From Streptomyces sp. SCUT-3 (GTDB lineage Bacteria > Actinomycetota > Actinomycetes > Streptomycetales > Streptomycetaceae), in the NCBI RefSeq assembly GCF_014083985.1, contig NZ_CP046907.1, positions 124,001 through 188,000 on the forward strand: a DNA stretch of 64,000 bases. The letters run 5' to 3'. This document shows positions 1 through 8,682 of the stretch, one piece after another; position 1 is the stretch's first letter; each line of letters opens with the position of its first letter. Both the position numbers and the translations under genes were made by a program. The notes under the pieces are model-generated. The model was given only the letters and a program-made list of their open reading frames with translations. It had not been told where the DNA came from and made no database searches.

Positions 1-393
1 CCCGACGTCGCTGGCGAACAGTTCCGCGTCGGTGTCGGCGCGGGCGCCCTCGTCCGGGGCGACCAGTCGCCCGGCTCGCGGGCCGCCGACCTCCTCGTCG
101 ATCGGCTCGCCGTCGCCCCCGGCCAGGTCGCCGATCCCGTTGCCCTCCGGGACCGCCACGTCGGGCACTTCCCGCGACAGCCGCCGGTCCAGCGTCTCGC
201 CCCGGTGCTGCTCCTCCGCGGTGGTGCCCCACTCGTCCGCCCCCAGGGGTTTCTCGGGCGGGGAGTAGCCCTCGTCCAGGGGCTCCACACCGCGGTCGTT
301 CAGCGTGTCGCCGGAGTCCAGCGGGCCGGCGTCGTCGACCACGTCCTCGCCCTGGGGCTGGTAGACGTCGTCCCCCATGGTGTTGTCGCTCAT
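1..393 (-). CDS. DUF5709 family protein, 3' end cut by window edge
   Basis: The gene starts at ATG 393 and runs off the left edge without a stop, leaving 131 codons. The product is acidic and polar with no membrane segment. Its N-terminal third holds the pattern I associate with actinobacterial DUF5709 proteins: a YQPQGED start, then DTLNDRGVEPLDEG and YSPPEKPLG, then a GETLDRRLSRE stretch. AGGTG lies about ten bases before the ATG. The function of DUF5709 is unknown. A second in-frame ATG five codons downstream has no better ribosome binding site. The family call is from remembered sequence pattern, and the missing C-terminus prevents a length comparison. Confidence 0.8.
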   Translation of the reverse strand, partial: MSDNTMGDDVYQPQGEDVVDDAGPLDSGDTLNDRGVEPLDEGYSPPEKPLGADEWGTTAEEQHRGETLDRRLSREVPDVAVPEGNGIGDLAGGDGEPIDEEVGGPRAGRLVAPDEGARADTDAELFASDVG

Positions 394-527
394 GGCCACA
401 CCTCACTCACACACGGCATCGGACCGGCGGCCGGCCCACACCCGTCGCGTCTCCGGAACGGCGCCGGGCAAACCCGGCGCCCGCGCGCTCCCGGCCCCGC
501 GGACACCCGGGGACGGTGGCCGGGGTC

Positions 528-1625
528 TCAGGCCCCTGCGCCGGAGCCGCGCAGCAGGACGCCCAGTCCGTCGGTCATCGGCAGTTCCTCGCGGGGCACC
601 ACGACCAGTTCCGCGCGGGTGCCGACGGCGGCGCGGAGCAGGGCCGCGTCGGCCGGTTCCTCCCAGCCGGAGTGCACCCCGTACGCGTTCAGCTCCGCAT
701 CCGACAGGCCGATCTGCTTGGGGGCCGTGCCGACCCACAGCCGCACGGACAGGTCCGCCGGGTCGTTGACCAGGAGTGCGTCCGCCCTGCCCTCGCGCAG
801 CGCCTCGACGACGGCCACGAGTCCCTCCGCGGCGCCGCCGCCGCGGGCCGTGCGGGCCCGGAAAGCCTCGATGCGCGCCTGGTCCCGGGTGTTGGCGCGT
901 CCCCGGAAGAGGTAGTCGAGCTCCTCCTCGAGCAGGGCCCTGCCGGGCTCGGCCGCCCTCCCGTCGCTCTCGATGCCGATGACCCTCTCGCGCAGGCGGC
1001 CGGGCAGTTCGCGGGTGAGGACGCCGCGCGCCCACAGGTCGCCGGAGAGCACGATCGTCTCCGCCTCCCCCCGGTCGGCCAGTTCCGCCAGTTCTCCGGC
1101 GACCGGGCCCGCCTCCTGCCGCCAGTCCCCCGCCGGCACCCGCCGGAGCGTGCGCTCGCCGGCCGCCACCCTGGCGACGGGCCACCGTCCGGTCTGGAAC
1201 TCCACCTCCAGGTCCTGCTGCGCCGTCTCGCGCCCGGCCTCGGGGACGCGGCGCATCACGACGGCCGCGTACGGGATGTCCGGGGCGTGCTGCAGCGCCA
1301 GCGGCATGGCGTCGGGCACCATCGTGAACCGGGCCCTGTCGCGCGTCGGCGGCCGGGGCAGTTCCTCCGCCAGGGCGAGCCGTCCGTGTGCCGCGAAGAC
1401 CGCCTGCCCGTGCGGCCCAGGCACGTCCTGGTCCGTGCCCACCGTGCGGGCCAGGGTCCCGGTGGTGGCCGGGTCGGCCCCCTGCGCCTCCAGTTCCTCC
1501 TTCAGGTGTCGCCGACGCAGTTCGATCGCCCTGTCCGGGTCCTCGACGTCCCGGGAGGTGTCGACGTACACGCAGGCGAACGGGCCCTGCCTGGCGTACA
1601 GCGGGCTGAGGAAGGTCAGTTCCAC
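528..1625 (-). CDS. Rv2629/Balon-like ribosome hibernation factor (baeRF/Vms1-type eRF1 fold)
   Basis: The protein has 365 residues. GTG 1625 is chosen because GAGGAGG sits six bases upstream and homology begins at once with VELTFLSPLYARQGPFACVY. It has the three-part eRF1/pelota-like layout of actinobacterial Rv2629 proteins: an N-terminal 'CVYVDTSRD' strand, a central domain (about residues 130-260) with ETIVLSGDLWARGVL, and a C-terminal L7Ae-like domain (about 270-365) with ALLVND and LVVVPREELP. I see no GGQ tripeptide, so peptidyl-tRNA hydrolysis as in eRF1 is unlikely. Family knowledge links this group to binding idle ribosomes under stress or to Vms1-like rescue. It is a lone gene 295 bp upstream of the 3' end of the SpoIIE gene. 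The family is fairly sure; the exact role is inference. Confidence 0.78.
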   Translation of the reverse strand: MELTFLSPLYARQGPFACVYVDTSRDVEDPDRAIELRRRHLKEELEAQGADPATTGTLARTVGTDQDVPGPHGQAVFAAHGRLALAEELPRPPTRDRARFTMVPDAMPLALQHAPDIPYAAVVMRRVPEAGRETAQQDLEVEFQTGRWPVARVAAGERTLRRVPAGDWRQEAGPVAGELAELADRGEAETIVLSGDLWARGVLTRELPGRLRERVIGIESDGRAAEPGRALLEEELDYLFRGRANTRDQARIEAFRARTARGGGAAEGLVAVVEALREGRADALLVNDPADLSVRLWVGTAPKQIGLSDAELNAYGVHSGWEEPADAALLRAAVGTRAELVVVPREELPMTDGLGVLLRGSGAGA

Positions 1626-1920
1626 GGGTGCCTCCTCACCGGACGGCGGGGGCGCCGTCCGATCGGGCGGGCCTTTCGGCCCCGCGTTCCGGCCGTCGGG
1701 GCCGGCGCTCCGCGGCGGCCGCCGTCGGAGCCGGCGCCGCGGGCTCCCCTGCCGGGCTCTCCCGCCCGGCCCGCCGGCCACTACCCACACTACGCACGCC
1801 CGCTCCGGGCGCGAGGGCCGAAGGGCCCGGCGGCCCGCGCCGGGCGGGAGGTCGCGGGAGGGGGCGGACGGGCCGCCGCGGTCCTCCCCGCCGGCCCCGC
1901 GCCGGGTTCCGTCCGGCGCG

Positions 1921-4655
1921 CTACGGCGGTGCGCCCGCCGCCGCGTCGACGGCGGACCGCGCCCGGGCGTCCGGGCCCTCCGCGGGGGCGGGCAGCGGCT
2001 GCTCGGCCCAGATGACCTTGCCCCCGGGGGTGTAGCGGGTGCCCCAGCGTTCGGCTATCCGGGCGACGAGGAACAGTCCCCGGCCGCCCTCGTCCGTCGT
2101 CGCCGCGTACCGCAGGTGGGGCGAGGTGCTGCTGCCGTCGGCGACCTCGCAGACGAGGCTGCGGTCGCGCAGCAGCCGCACCCTGATCGGCTCGGAGGCG
2201 TAGCGGATGGCGTTGGTGATCAGCTCGCTGAACACCAGTTCCGTGCCGAAGGCCAGCTCCGACAGCCCCCACTCGTCCAGCTTCCCGGAGACGGCGGCGC
2301 GCATCCCGGCGACCGCGGCCGGATCGGCGGGCACGTCCCAGTCGGCGACCCGGTCCGCGCCCAGCACCTTGGTCCTGGCGATGAGCAGCGCCACGTCGTC
2401 CTTCGGGCGGGCGGGCAGGAGCGCGTCGAGCGCCGCGCGGCAGTTCTCCTCCGGTGTCCGGTCGGAGCCGGCGAGGGCCCGGCGCAGCATCTCCATGCCG
2501 ACGTCGAAGTCGCGGGTGCGGTCCTCGATCAGGCCGTCGGTGTAGAGCACGAGCTGGCTGCCCTCGGCCAGGTCGAACTCGGCCGTCTCGAACGGCATGC
2601 CCCCCAGGCCCAGGGGCGGCCCGGCGGGGAGGTCGAGGAATTCCACGCCTCCGTCGGGGCGGAGGAGCGCGGGCGGGGGGTGCCCGGCCCGTGCGACGGA
2701 GCAGCGCCGCGAGACCGGGTCGTAGATCGCGTACAGGCAGGTGGCCCCGATGATGCCGGCGTCCCCGTGGGGGCCGCTCTCGTCCTGGTCGATGCGGCCG
2801 ACCAGGTCGTCCAGGTGGCCGAGGATCTCGTCGGGCGGCAGGTCGAGGGTGGAGAAGTTGTGCACCGCGGTGCGCAGCCGGCCCATCGTGGCGGCGGCGT
2901 GCAGTCCGTGGCCGACGACGTCGCCCACGACCAGTGCGACGCGCGCGCCGGGCAGCGGGATGACGTCGAACCAGTCGCCGCTGACCCCGGACTGCGCCGG
3001 CAGGTAGCGGTGGGCGACCTCCAGGGCGTCCTGCTCGGGGAGCGCGTGCGGCAGCAGGCTGCGCTGCAGCGTCACCGCCAGGGCGTGCTCGCGGGTGTAG
3101 CGGCGGGCGTTGTCGATGCTGACCGCGGCGCGGGTGACCAGTTCCTCGGCCAGGGACAGGTCCTCCTCGTCGAACGCCCCGGACTCCTGCGAACGCCAGA
3201 AGTTGGCCACCCCCAGCACCACGCCCCGGGCCTGGATCGGTGCGGTGATCAGGGAGTGGACCCCGTAGTCGAGCATCCGCGACGCCCGGTCGGGGTCCTG
3301 GGCGTACCAGCCGGACGAGCCGGACAGGTCGGTCACCAGTTCCGGCCGGCCGCCGGCGAACACGCGGGCCTGCGGTGTGGAGGGGACGAAGTCGATCAGC
3401 CTGCCGAGCGGGTACAGGGGGTGGTCGGCGCGGATCCCGCTGAGGGCGGCGCGCCGCATTCCCTCGGCCCCGTCGCCCGGCTCGTCCCCGTTCAGCACCG
3501 GGTCGGCCAGGTCGACGGTGACGAAGTCGGCGAACCGCGGGACGGCGACCTCCGCCAGTTCCTCGGCCGTACGCGTCACGTCGAGGGTGGTGCCGATGCC
3601 CACCCCCGCGTCGTAGAGCAGCCTCAGGCGCTCGCGCGCCGTTTCCGCCCTGCCCGAGAGGGCCCGCAGCTCCGTGGAGTCGCGGATCGTGGTGACCGTG
3701 CCCGTCGGGCCGCCGTTGCGGTCGGTGGGGCGCTGGTTGACCGCCAGCAGCCGGTCCCCGCCAGGAGGACCTCGTCGGTGGCCGCGCGGCCGGAGGCCAG
3801 CAGTTCCGCCATGCCCGGGTCCAGGCCGGGCAGGTCGGCCACGCGCCGCCCCTCGGCGTCGGGGGGCAGGTCGAGCAGCCGCTCGGCCTCGTCGTTCGCC
3901 AGCAGCAGCCGGGCGTCCCCGTCGACGATGAGCACCCCCTCCCGCACGGCGTGCAGCACCGCGTCGTGGTGCTCGTACATCCGGGTCATCTCCACCGGGT
4001 CCAGGCCGTGGGTCTGCCGGCGGAGCCGCCGGGTCACCAGCGCCGTGCCGGCGGTGGCCAGGGCGAGGGCGACCACGCCGGTGGCGAGGATGAGCGGCAG
4101 CCGGCGGTTGACCACGCCGGAGACGCTCTCGGTCTTCATCCCGGCCGAGACCAGGGCGACGACCCTGCCGTCGGAGTCGGTGACGGGGACCACCGCCTGC
4201 ACCTCGTGCCCCAGGGGGCCGTTGACGCTCTCGACGAGGGTCTTCCCCTCCAGCGACGGCCCGATGGTGCCGACGAACCTCTCGCCGATCCGGCCCGGTT
4301 GGGGATGGGTGTAGCGGATCCCCTCGGTGTTCATCACCACGATGAAGTCGACGCCGGCTTTCCTGCGCGTCTTCTCGGTGATCGGCTGGAGCACCTTGGA
4401 GGGGTCGGGCGACTCGACCGCCTGCAGCAGACCGGGCGAGTTGGCGAACGTCTGCGCGACCGCGACCGAACGGCTCCGGGCGTCCCGGTCGGTGTTGTAC
4501 CGGGACTGCAGCACCAGTGCCAGCACGGCTCCGGCCACGAGCAGCACCACCACCGCCGCCTGCAGCACGAAGACCTGCCCGGCGACACTCCGCGGACCCT
4601 TGTCGGACAGTGACCGAACCGATGCGTCCCGGAATCGGCCGAAACCATCGACCAC
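1921..4655 (-). pseudogene. Membrane sensor-PAS-GAF-SpoIIE phosphatase-HATPase, frameshifted
   Basis: Two reading frames join into one 911-residue protein if one G is added to the coding-strand G4 run at 3756-3759. Up to about residue 300 the frame gives a start region, TM helix 27-49, an extracytoplasmic Cache-like sensor (55-180), TM helix 186-208 and a PAS domain. As written that frame then turns to arginine-rich nonsense and stops at 3624. The other frame continues the PAS domain with DRLLAVNQRPTDRNG, then GAF (about 375-520), a SpoIIE/PP2C phosphatase with GDWFDVIPLPG, GDVVGHG and YTDGL, and a C-terminal HATPase_c_2 domain (ELITNAIRYAS, GGRGLFLV). GTG 4655 (VVDGFGRF) follows AAAAGG. Known homologues act on anti-sigma-factor antagonists. 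If the shift is real, the phosphatase half is lost or made separately from an internal GTG at 3603. Confidence 0.85.
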
Positions 4656-4776
4656 GTTGCCTTTTCTAGCACTCTCCGCCCCGCGGCGCCCACGGAAGCA
4701 CCCCGTCCCCGCCCGGTGACGACGGGCAGGAGTCCGCCGGGCGGGCCGTGGCCGGCCGCCACCCGGCGGCCGGTCG

Positions 4777-4819
<43 letters not shown>

Positions 4820-4944
4820 ACAAGAACGGGTCGTTCGTCCGTGCGGGACGGTCGGGAACCGCCCTCCGACAGCGGGGGCGGACCGCCGCGGGTCACCCCT
4901 CGACGCCGGTGCCGTGGCGCCCGACACCGTCCGCGGGCGCGGGC

Positions 4945-5691
4945 TCACGGCCAGGACGGCTCGTTGCGCGGCACCACGACCAGTTCCGGCACCACGGAGC
5001 CGGCCGGCACCGACAGCGCGTACACGACCGCGTCCGCCACGATGTCCGGGCTCTGCAGCTTGGCCGTGTCGGCGTCGGGGAAGCGCTCGAGCACGAACGG
5101 CGTGGCCATGCCGCCGGCGATCACCCCGGTGACCCCGACCCCGAGGCAGTCGCGCTGCGCCTCCTTGAACAGGGTGTGGGTGAACGCGCGCAGCCCGGAC
5201 TTGCCCGCCGAGTACGGGCCGGCCTCGGTCCAGGTGCGGTTCGACGCGGTCGACAGGATGTTCACGATGTGTCCGCCGCCCCGGGCGACCATGCGGCGGT
5301 AGGCCTCCAGGCACAGGTACATCGGGCCCAGCAGGTTGGTGGAGACCACGCGCGTCACCTCCTCCGCCGACAGGTGCTCGATCGGCTTGGAGACGTCCAC
5401 GGCGGCGTTGTTCACCAGGACGTCCACCTGGAGCGAGGCGGCTTCCCACTCGCGGAAGGCCGCCGCGACCTCATCGGGGTCGCGCACGTCCACAGGGGTG
5501 AACCGCACGTCCGCGCCGTCCTCGCCGAGCCGGGCGCACAGCTTCTCGGCCTCCTCGCGGCGGACGTCCACCACGTGCACGGCCGCCCCGGCCCCGGCCA
5601 GGCGCCGGGTGATGGCCGCCCCCAGGCCGCGGGCCCCGCCCGTCACCACGGCACGCTTGCCCCGCAGGTCCAACTGCACCGAACCGTCCAC
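4945..5691 (-). CDS. SDR family NAD(P)-dependent oxidoreductase
   Basis: A 248-residue classical short-chain dehydrogenase/reductase. The N-terminal Rossmann motif is TGGARGLG (TGxxxGxG), followed by VDVRD, VNNAAVD (the NNAG-equivalent motif), an active-site serine in NILSTAS and the YSAGK catalytic Tyr/Lys pair. The length matches the classical class of about 250. The start is GTG 5691, six bases after GAGGAG; a weaker upstream extension has no ribosome binding site. The C-terminus is VPELVVVPRNEPSWP, the substrate-loop side of the family. Nothing in the neighbourhood names the substrate, so only the reaction class (NAD(P)-linked alcohol/ketone interconversion) can be called. It is transcribed alone, with gaps of about 300 bp on both sides. 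Confidence 0.9.
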   Translation of the reverse strand: MDGSVQLDLRGKRAVVTGGARGLGAAITRRLAGAGAAVHVVDVRREEAEKLCARLGEDGADVRFTPVDVRDPDEVAAAFREWEAASLQVDVLVNNAAVDVSKPIEHLSAEEVTRVVSTNLLGPMYLCLEAYRRMVARGGGHIVNILSTASNRTWTEAGPYSAGKSGLRAFTHTLFKEAQRDCLGVGVTGVIAGGMATPFVLERFPDADTAKLQSPDIVADAVVYALSVPAGSVVPELVVVPRNEPSWP

Positions 5692-6006
5692 AGCACTCTC
5701 CTCGTCCTCCGGCGGCGGGCGGGCCCGTGCGCCCGTCCGCCGGGCGGACCGACGGCGGGGACGCGCCTTCCCTGTTCCCGGACCGTCGCGCTTCCTCGGT
5801 CCTGAGGTCCCCGAAGACGTGCGCCGCCTGTCGCGGCCGGCCGCCGGTTCAGCCGAACGCACCAAGGCGGTCGGCCCTGCCGCGGAGCCCCTCCCGCCCG
5901 CACGGCCCGGCAGCGGGCGTGCGGGGGGCCGGAGGACTCGCCGCCGGTGCGGACGGGGCCCCCGGGGCCGGGCGGGGCCGGAGGGGCGGCCCCGGTCGGG
6001 GGCCGC
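5692..6006. other. Non-coding gap of 315 bp
   Basis: This stretch separates the dehydrogenase start from the end of a small gene. It is uniformly GC-rich, and open frames inside it have poor codon usage and no ribosome binding sites. I see no clear promoter hexamers, hairpin or repeat. Confidence 0.6.
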
Positions 6007-6192
6007 TCACATCCGCGGACGGGGCGTCGGCGCCCCCGCGCGGTGCCGCAGGCCGGACCAGTCCATCGCCCGGGCGACCTCGCGGTGGAGGTGCTCGGCC
6101 ACGCTGCGGACCTCGGCGACGACGTCCCCGCGCTCGTGTATCAGACGGCTGTAGATCGGCGGGTGACCGGACTCGGCCACAGGTGCACTCAC
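6007..6192 (-). CDS. Small conserved-type protein of unknown function (61 aa)
   Basis: GTG 6192 follows AAGGAAG by five bases and opens a 61-residue frame with high GC at third positions. The sequence (SAPVAESG, then IYSRLIHERGDVVAEVRSVA, then EVARAMDWSGL) is predicted largely helical and cytosolic, with a proline/arginine tail. I do not recognise a named family; the E-V-A/R-S-A-E helix recalls small actinomycete proteins that accompany stress genes. A candidate promoter lies about 350 bases upstream (6545-6574). There are no partners in an operon. Confidence 0.6.
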   Translation of the reverse strand: MSAPVAESGHPPIYSRLIHERGDVVAEVRSVAEHLHREVARAMDWSGLRHRAGAPTPRPRM

Positions 6193-6763
6193 GGCGTTCT
6201 TCCTTCTCGTCGGTTCGGCAAGAGCCCCGTCATCCTGACAGAGACCACCGGAACCCGACGCAAGGACCACCCGCAGGACCTGGGAGGGGACCGGGACACG
6301 GAGCGGCCCCGTCGACGGGGCTTGGGTTCAAGGGGGGCGACGGGGCCGGAAGGCGCGGCCACGCCCCGGGAGGGGGCTGATGTCGGGGCGGGGCCGCGCC
6401 GAGTACGACGTTACGGCCCGGCAGGGCGGGCGTCTCGGTGGAGTGGGCCGGCCGGGTCGGCACGGGCGGCGGGCCGAGGACGCGGCCGGACGGGCCCGCC
6501 GGCCGCGGGGGATGCGTGATGACGGCGGGCCCGACCGACACGGAAAGCTATCGCACGAAATCTCTGTGTGACAAACGTGCGCCGCCCCGGGCACCCGCCG
6601 CACCGTTCGGCCGCCGCACCGGCCGCCTGCCGCGCCGGCCGCCCGCCGTCGTCCCGGGGGGGGGGCGGCCGGTGCCGGGCGGCCTGCCCGGCGGGGGCAC
6701 CTGCAGTCCGGGGGCAAGTGACGCATGTCACTCCCGTCCCGCCGGGGACCGGGCGGGAAGGGG
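6193..6763. other. Long intergenic region (571 bp)
   Basis: No convincing gene. It holds a candidate minus-strand promoter (6545-6574), an uninterrupted run of ten G (6656-6665) and a small inverted repeat AGTGAC-GCAT-GTCACT (6717-6732) just past the stop of the DUF1622 partner gene. A plus-strand frame of 63 codons at 6380 has a GGAGG before its ATG, but only about three quarters of its third positions are G/C and the product is Gly/Arg-rich, so I do not call it. Confidence 0.55.
6545..6574 (-). promoter_or_regulatory. Candidate sigma70-type promoter reading toward the 61-aa gene
   Basis: On the minus strand TTGTCA (6569-6574) is followed by an 18-bp spacer and TAGCTT (6545-6550), in a local AT-rich island inside very GC-rich DNA. 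The nearest downstream start is 6192, so the leader would be about 350 bases. Inference from sequence only. Confidence 0.4.
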
Positions 6764-7006
6764 TCAGCGGCCGGCGGTACGCAGACCGGTGGTGACCAGT
6801 TTGCGCACGGCGATCACCGCGGCCGCCAGCGCGACGGAGTCCCAGGACGGGTCGCCCGCCAGGCGGAGCAGCCCGGCGGCGGTGAGGAAGTCCAGCAGGA
6901 CGGCCAGCGCGGACCGGATGCTCCCCGACGCCCGGAACGCGGGCAGGACGGCCAGCAGTCCCATGGCGGTGACCGCCAGGGCCGCCGAGTGCAGGACGGC
7001 GGTCAC
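6764..7006 (-). CDS. Small membrane protein in DUF1622 operon
   Basis: An 80-residue hydrophobic protein with two to three likely TM helices (ALAVTAMGLLAVLPAF; SALAVLLDFLTAAGLLRL; DSVALAAAVIAVRKLV). Its GTG at 7006 overlaps the TGA of the upstream DUF1622 gene in a GTGA junction, which predicts translational coupling and equal expression. I do not recognise a family, though small integral proteins beside DUF1622 genes are common in actinomycetes. A role with the DUF1622 partner in the membrane is inference. Confidence 0.75.
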   Translation of the reverse strand: MTAVLHSAALAVTAMGLLAVLPAFRASGSIRSALAVLLDFLTAAGLLRLAGDPSWDSVALAAAVIAVRKLVTTGLRTAGR

Positions 7007-7446
7007 CGCGGCGGGGTCCCGGGACGGGCACCGGCCGCCTCCCGTCCAGGGCCGCGGTCCCGCTCGCGGTCGCGTTCGCGTTCGATCTCCTCACGCTCCT
7101 GGGCGATCTCCCGGCCGAGGAAGAAGTTCAGCGCGGTACGGATCGCGGCGATCGCCGCGAGCTGCCCGATCTCGGTGAAGCTCGGTGCGACGGCCGTGCG
7201 CAGCACGTCCCCCGCGAGCTGGAACTCCAGTCCCAGGGCGAGGAAGCGCCCCAGGCTGAGCCGGATGCCGGTGAACGTGCGGGACCGCCCTCCGCCCCTG
7301 GCCCCCGCCGCGACGAAACGGGCGAACGCCCAGACCGCGCCCACGAAGATGATCACGGCGCCGGCCGCCTCCACCAGCCGGACCATCAGGTCCACGGCGT
7401 CGCGGAGCACGGACTCCGGCAGCAGTTCTTCCACGGAGATCTCCAC
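7003..7446 (-). CDS. DUF1622 family membrane protein
   Basis: A 147-residue protein with TM segments near residues 22-48 (VEAAGAVIIFVGAVWAF) and a second hydrophobic region with LGRFLALGLEFQLAGDVLRTAVAPS, the signature stretch of DUF1622 (PF07784). The LGLEFQLAGD motif followed by RTALNFFLGREI is typical. The C-terminus is a charged ERERDRERDRG tail. The first codon is GTG 7446, with only a weak AGGG upstream. The function is unknown; the family is integral to the inner membrane. It is coupled to the next gene by a 4-bp overlap. Confidence 0.85.
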   Translation of the reverse strand: MEISVEELLPESVLRDAVDLMVRLVEAAGAVIIFVGAVWAFARFVAAGARGGGRSRTFTGIRLSLGRFLALGLEFQLAGDVLRTAVAPSFTEIGQLAAIAAIRTALNFFLGREIAQEREEIERERDRERDRGPGREAAGARPGTPPR

Positions 7447-7614
7447 GGCCCTGCGACTACCCCTTCCCTCGCGTCCGCACCGGCGGACGTGCGTGCCGCC
7501 GCCGTCGCCCGCCCGTTGCCGCCCCGGCCGCCGGGCACGTGACGGCGGAGCGCGGGGCGCCCGGTCCGCAAGGACGGCGTCCGGCGCCCGGCACCGGGCA
7601 TCCGCGAGGAGGTG

Positions 7615-8682
7615 TCAGGCCTGTTCCGCCCGTTCCGCCTCTGCGGGCTTCCCGGCCTGCTCCGCCTGCCGGCGCTCGAGGCGTTCCCGCTGCGGCAGGA
7701 CGGTGTACTTGGGGTCCTCGGCGGACGCCACCCCGGCGTGGAAGACCCCGAAGCGGGTGCAGGCGGACGCCGCGAGCAGCGCCGCGCCGCTCACCGCCGC
7801 CGCGGGGCGGCTGCACCGTGCGGGGAGCGCGGCGCCGAGCGCGCCGAGGGCGGTGAGCGCCCGGGCTGCGCGCATCAGCCGGCCTGCCCTGCCGTGCCGG
7901 TAGGTCTCGGCGACGACGCCGACACGGCGCTCCATGGCCCGCACCGCGGCCGTCTCCACCGCCGCGCCGAGCAGCGCGGCCCGGCGTGCCGGGCCGTTCT
8001 CCTCCGGGGGAGCGGTCATCAGTCCCATGCCCGCGGCCGCGACCGCCGCCGAGCCGGTGAAGACGAAGGGCAGCTCCCGGTAGCCCTCGTGCCACGCGGG
8101 GACGGCCGTGTCGGCGGCCAGGACCGCGGTGTAGGCGGCGACCGCGGGGCCGAGGAGGGCGGCGCCGATCGTGGCCGTGCGGCCGGTCCGGGGGAGCAGG
8201 CCGGTGACGTCCAGTACGGCGGCCGCCCCGGCGGCCGGGCCGTAGGCCGCCAGCAGCCACGAGCCCATGCTCATCGGCGAGGTGGGTTTGAACACCCGCA
8301 GCATGTTGGCGAAGCGTTCCGGGCGGCCCAGGTCGTGGACGAGTGCCGCGGCCGAGCCGGCGATCGCGACCGTGGAGGAGATCTTCAGCGCCCGCGCCGC
8401 GGTGCGGCGGCCGGTCAGGTGGCTTCCCGCCGCCAGCACCGAGCCGGCGCCGGCCAGCCCGCCGAGGAAGAAGTAGCCGGCGATGTCCCGCGCCTGCCAG
8501 GAGGGCGGGGTGATGACGGGCCTGCCGTAGTAGGAGGTGAACTCGGCCTGCGGCACCATCAGTTCCTCGCCGCGCCTGCCGCGTCGGCCGCGGCGCCCGG
8601 GCCGCAGGCCGCGGCCGGCCTCCGCCTCCCGTCCGGGGCGTTCGCCGCGGATGCCGCCCTTGGTCACGTCCGAGGTGCTCAT
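7615..8682 (-). CDS. NrfD/PsrC-type membrane anchor subunit of formate dehydrogenase
   Basis: A 355-residue polytopic membrane protein, third gene of the formate dehydrogenase operon. After a charged 40-residue head it enters FTSYYGRPVITPPSW and then about eight TM helices, including DIAGYFFLGGLAGAGSVLAAG, which matches the PsrC/NrfD first helices. HDLGRPERFANMLRVFKPTSPMS (shown here as two motifs, HDLGRPERF and RVFKPTSPMS) is the family's quinone-side loop. The ATG at 8682 overlaps the TGA of the Fe-S gene (ATGA). It should pass electrons from the Fe-S subunit to menaquinone. The C-terminal 40 residues are Glu/Arg/Ala-rich and probably cytosolic. Confidence 0.88.
   Translation of the reverse strand: MSTSDVTKGGIRGERPGREAEAGRGLRPGRRGRRGRRGEELMVPQAEFTSYYGRPVITPPSWQARDIAGYFFLGGLAGAGSVLAAGSHLTGRRTAARALKISSTVAIAGSAAALVHDLGRPERFANMLRVFKPTSPMSMGSWLLAAYGPAAGAAAVLDVTGLLPRTGRTATIGAALLGPAVAAYTAVLAADTAVPAWHEGYRELPFVFTGSAAVAAAGMGLMTAPPEENGPARRAALLGAAVETAAVRAMERRVGVVAETYRHGRAGRLMRAARALTALGALGAALPARCSRPAAAVSGAALLAASACTRFGVFHAGVASAEDPKYTVLPQRERLERRQAEQAGKPAEAERAEQA

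Noticed and set aside
6380-6571. 63-codon plus-strand frame with GGAGG before ATG
   Set aside because: Third-position GC is only about three quarters against over 90% in neighbours, and the product is Gly/Arg-rich without a recognisable fold.
6656-6665. G10 homopolymer as a phase-variation switch
   Set aside because: It lies in non-coding DNA and is not placed in a clear promoter spacer; it may also be miscounted by sequencing.
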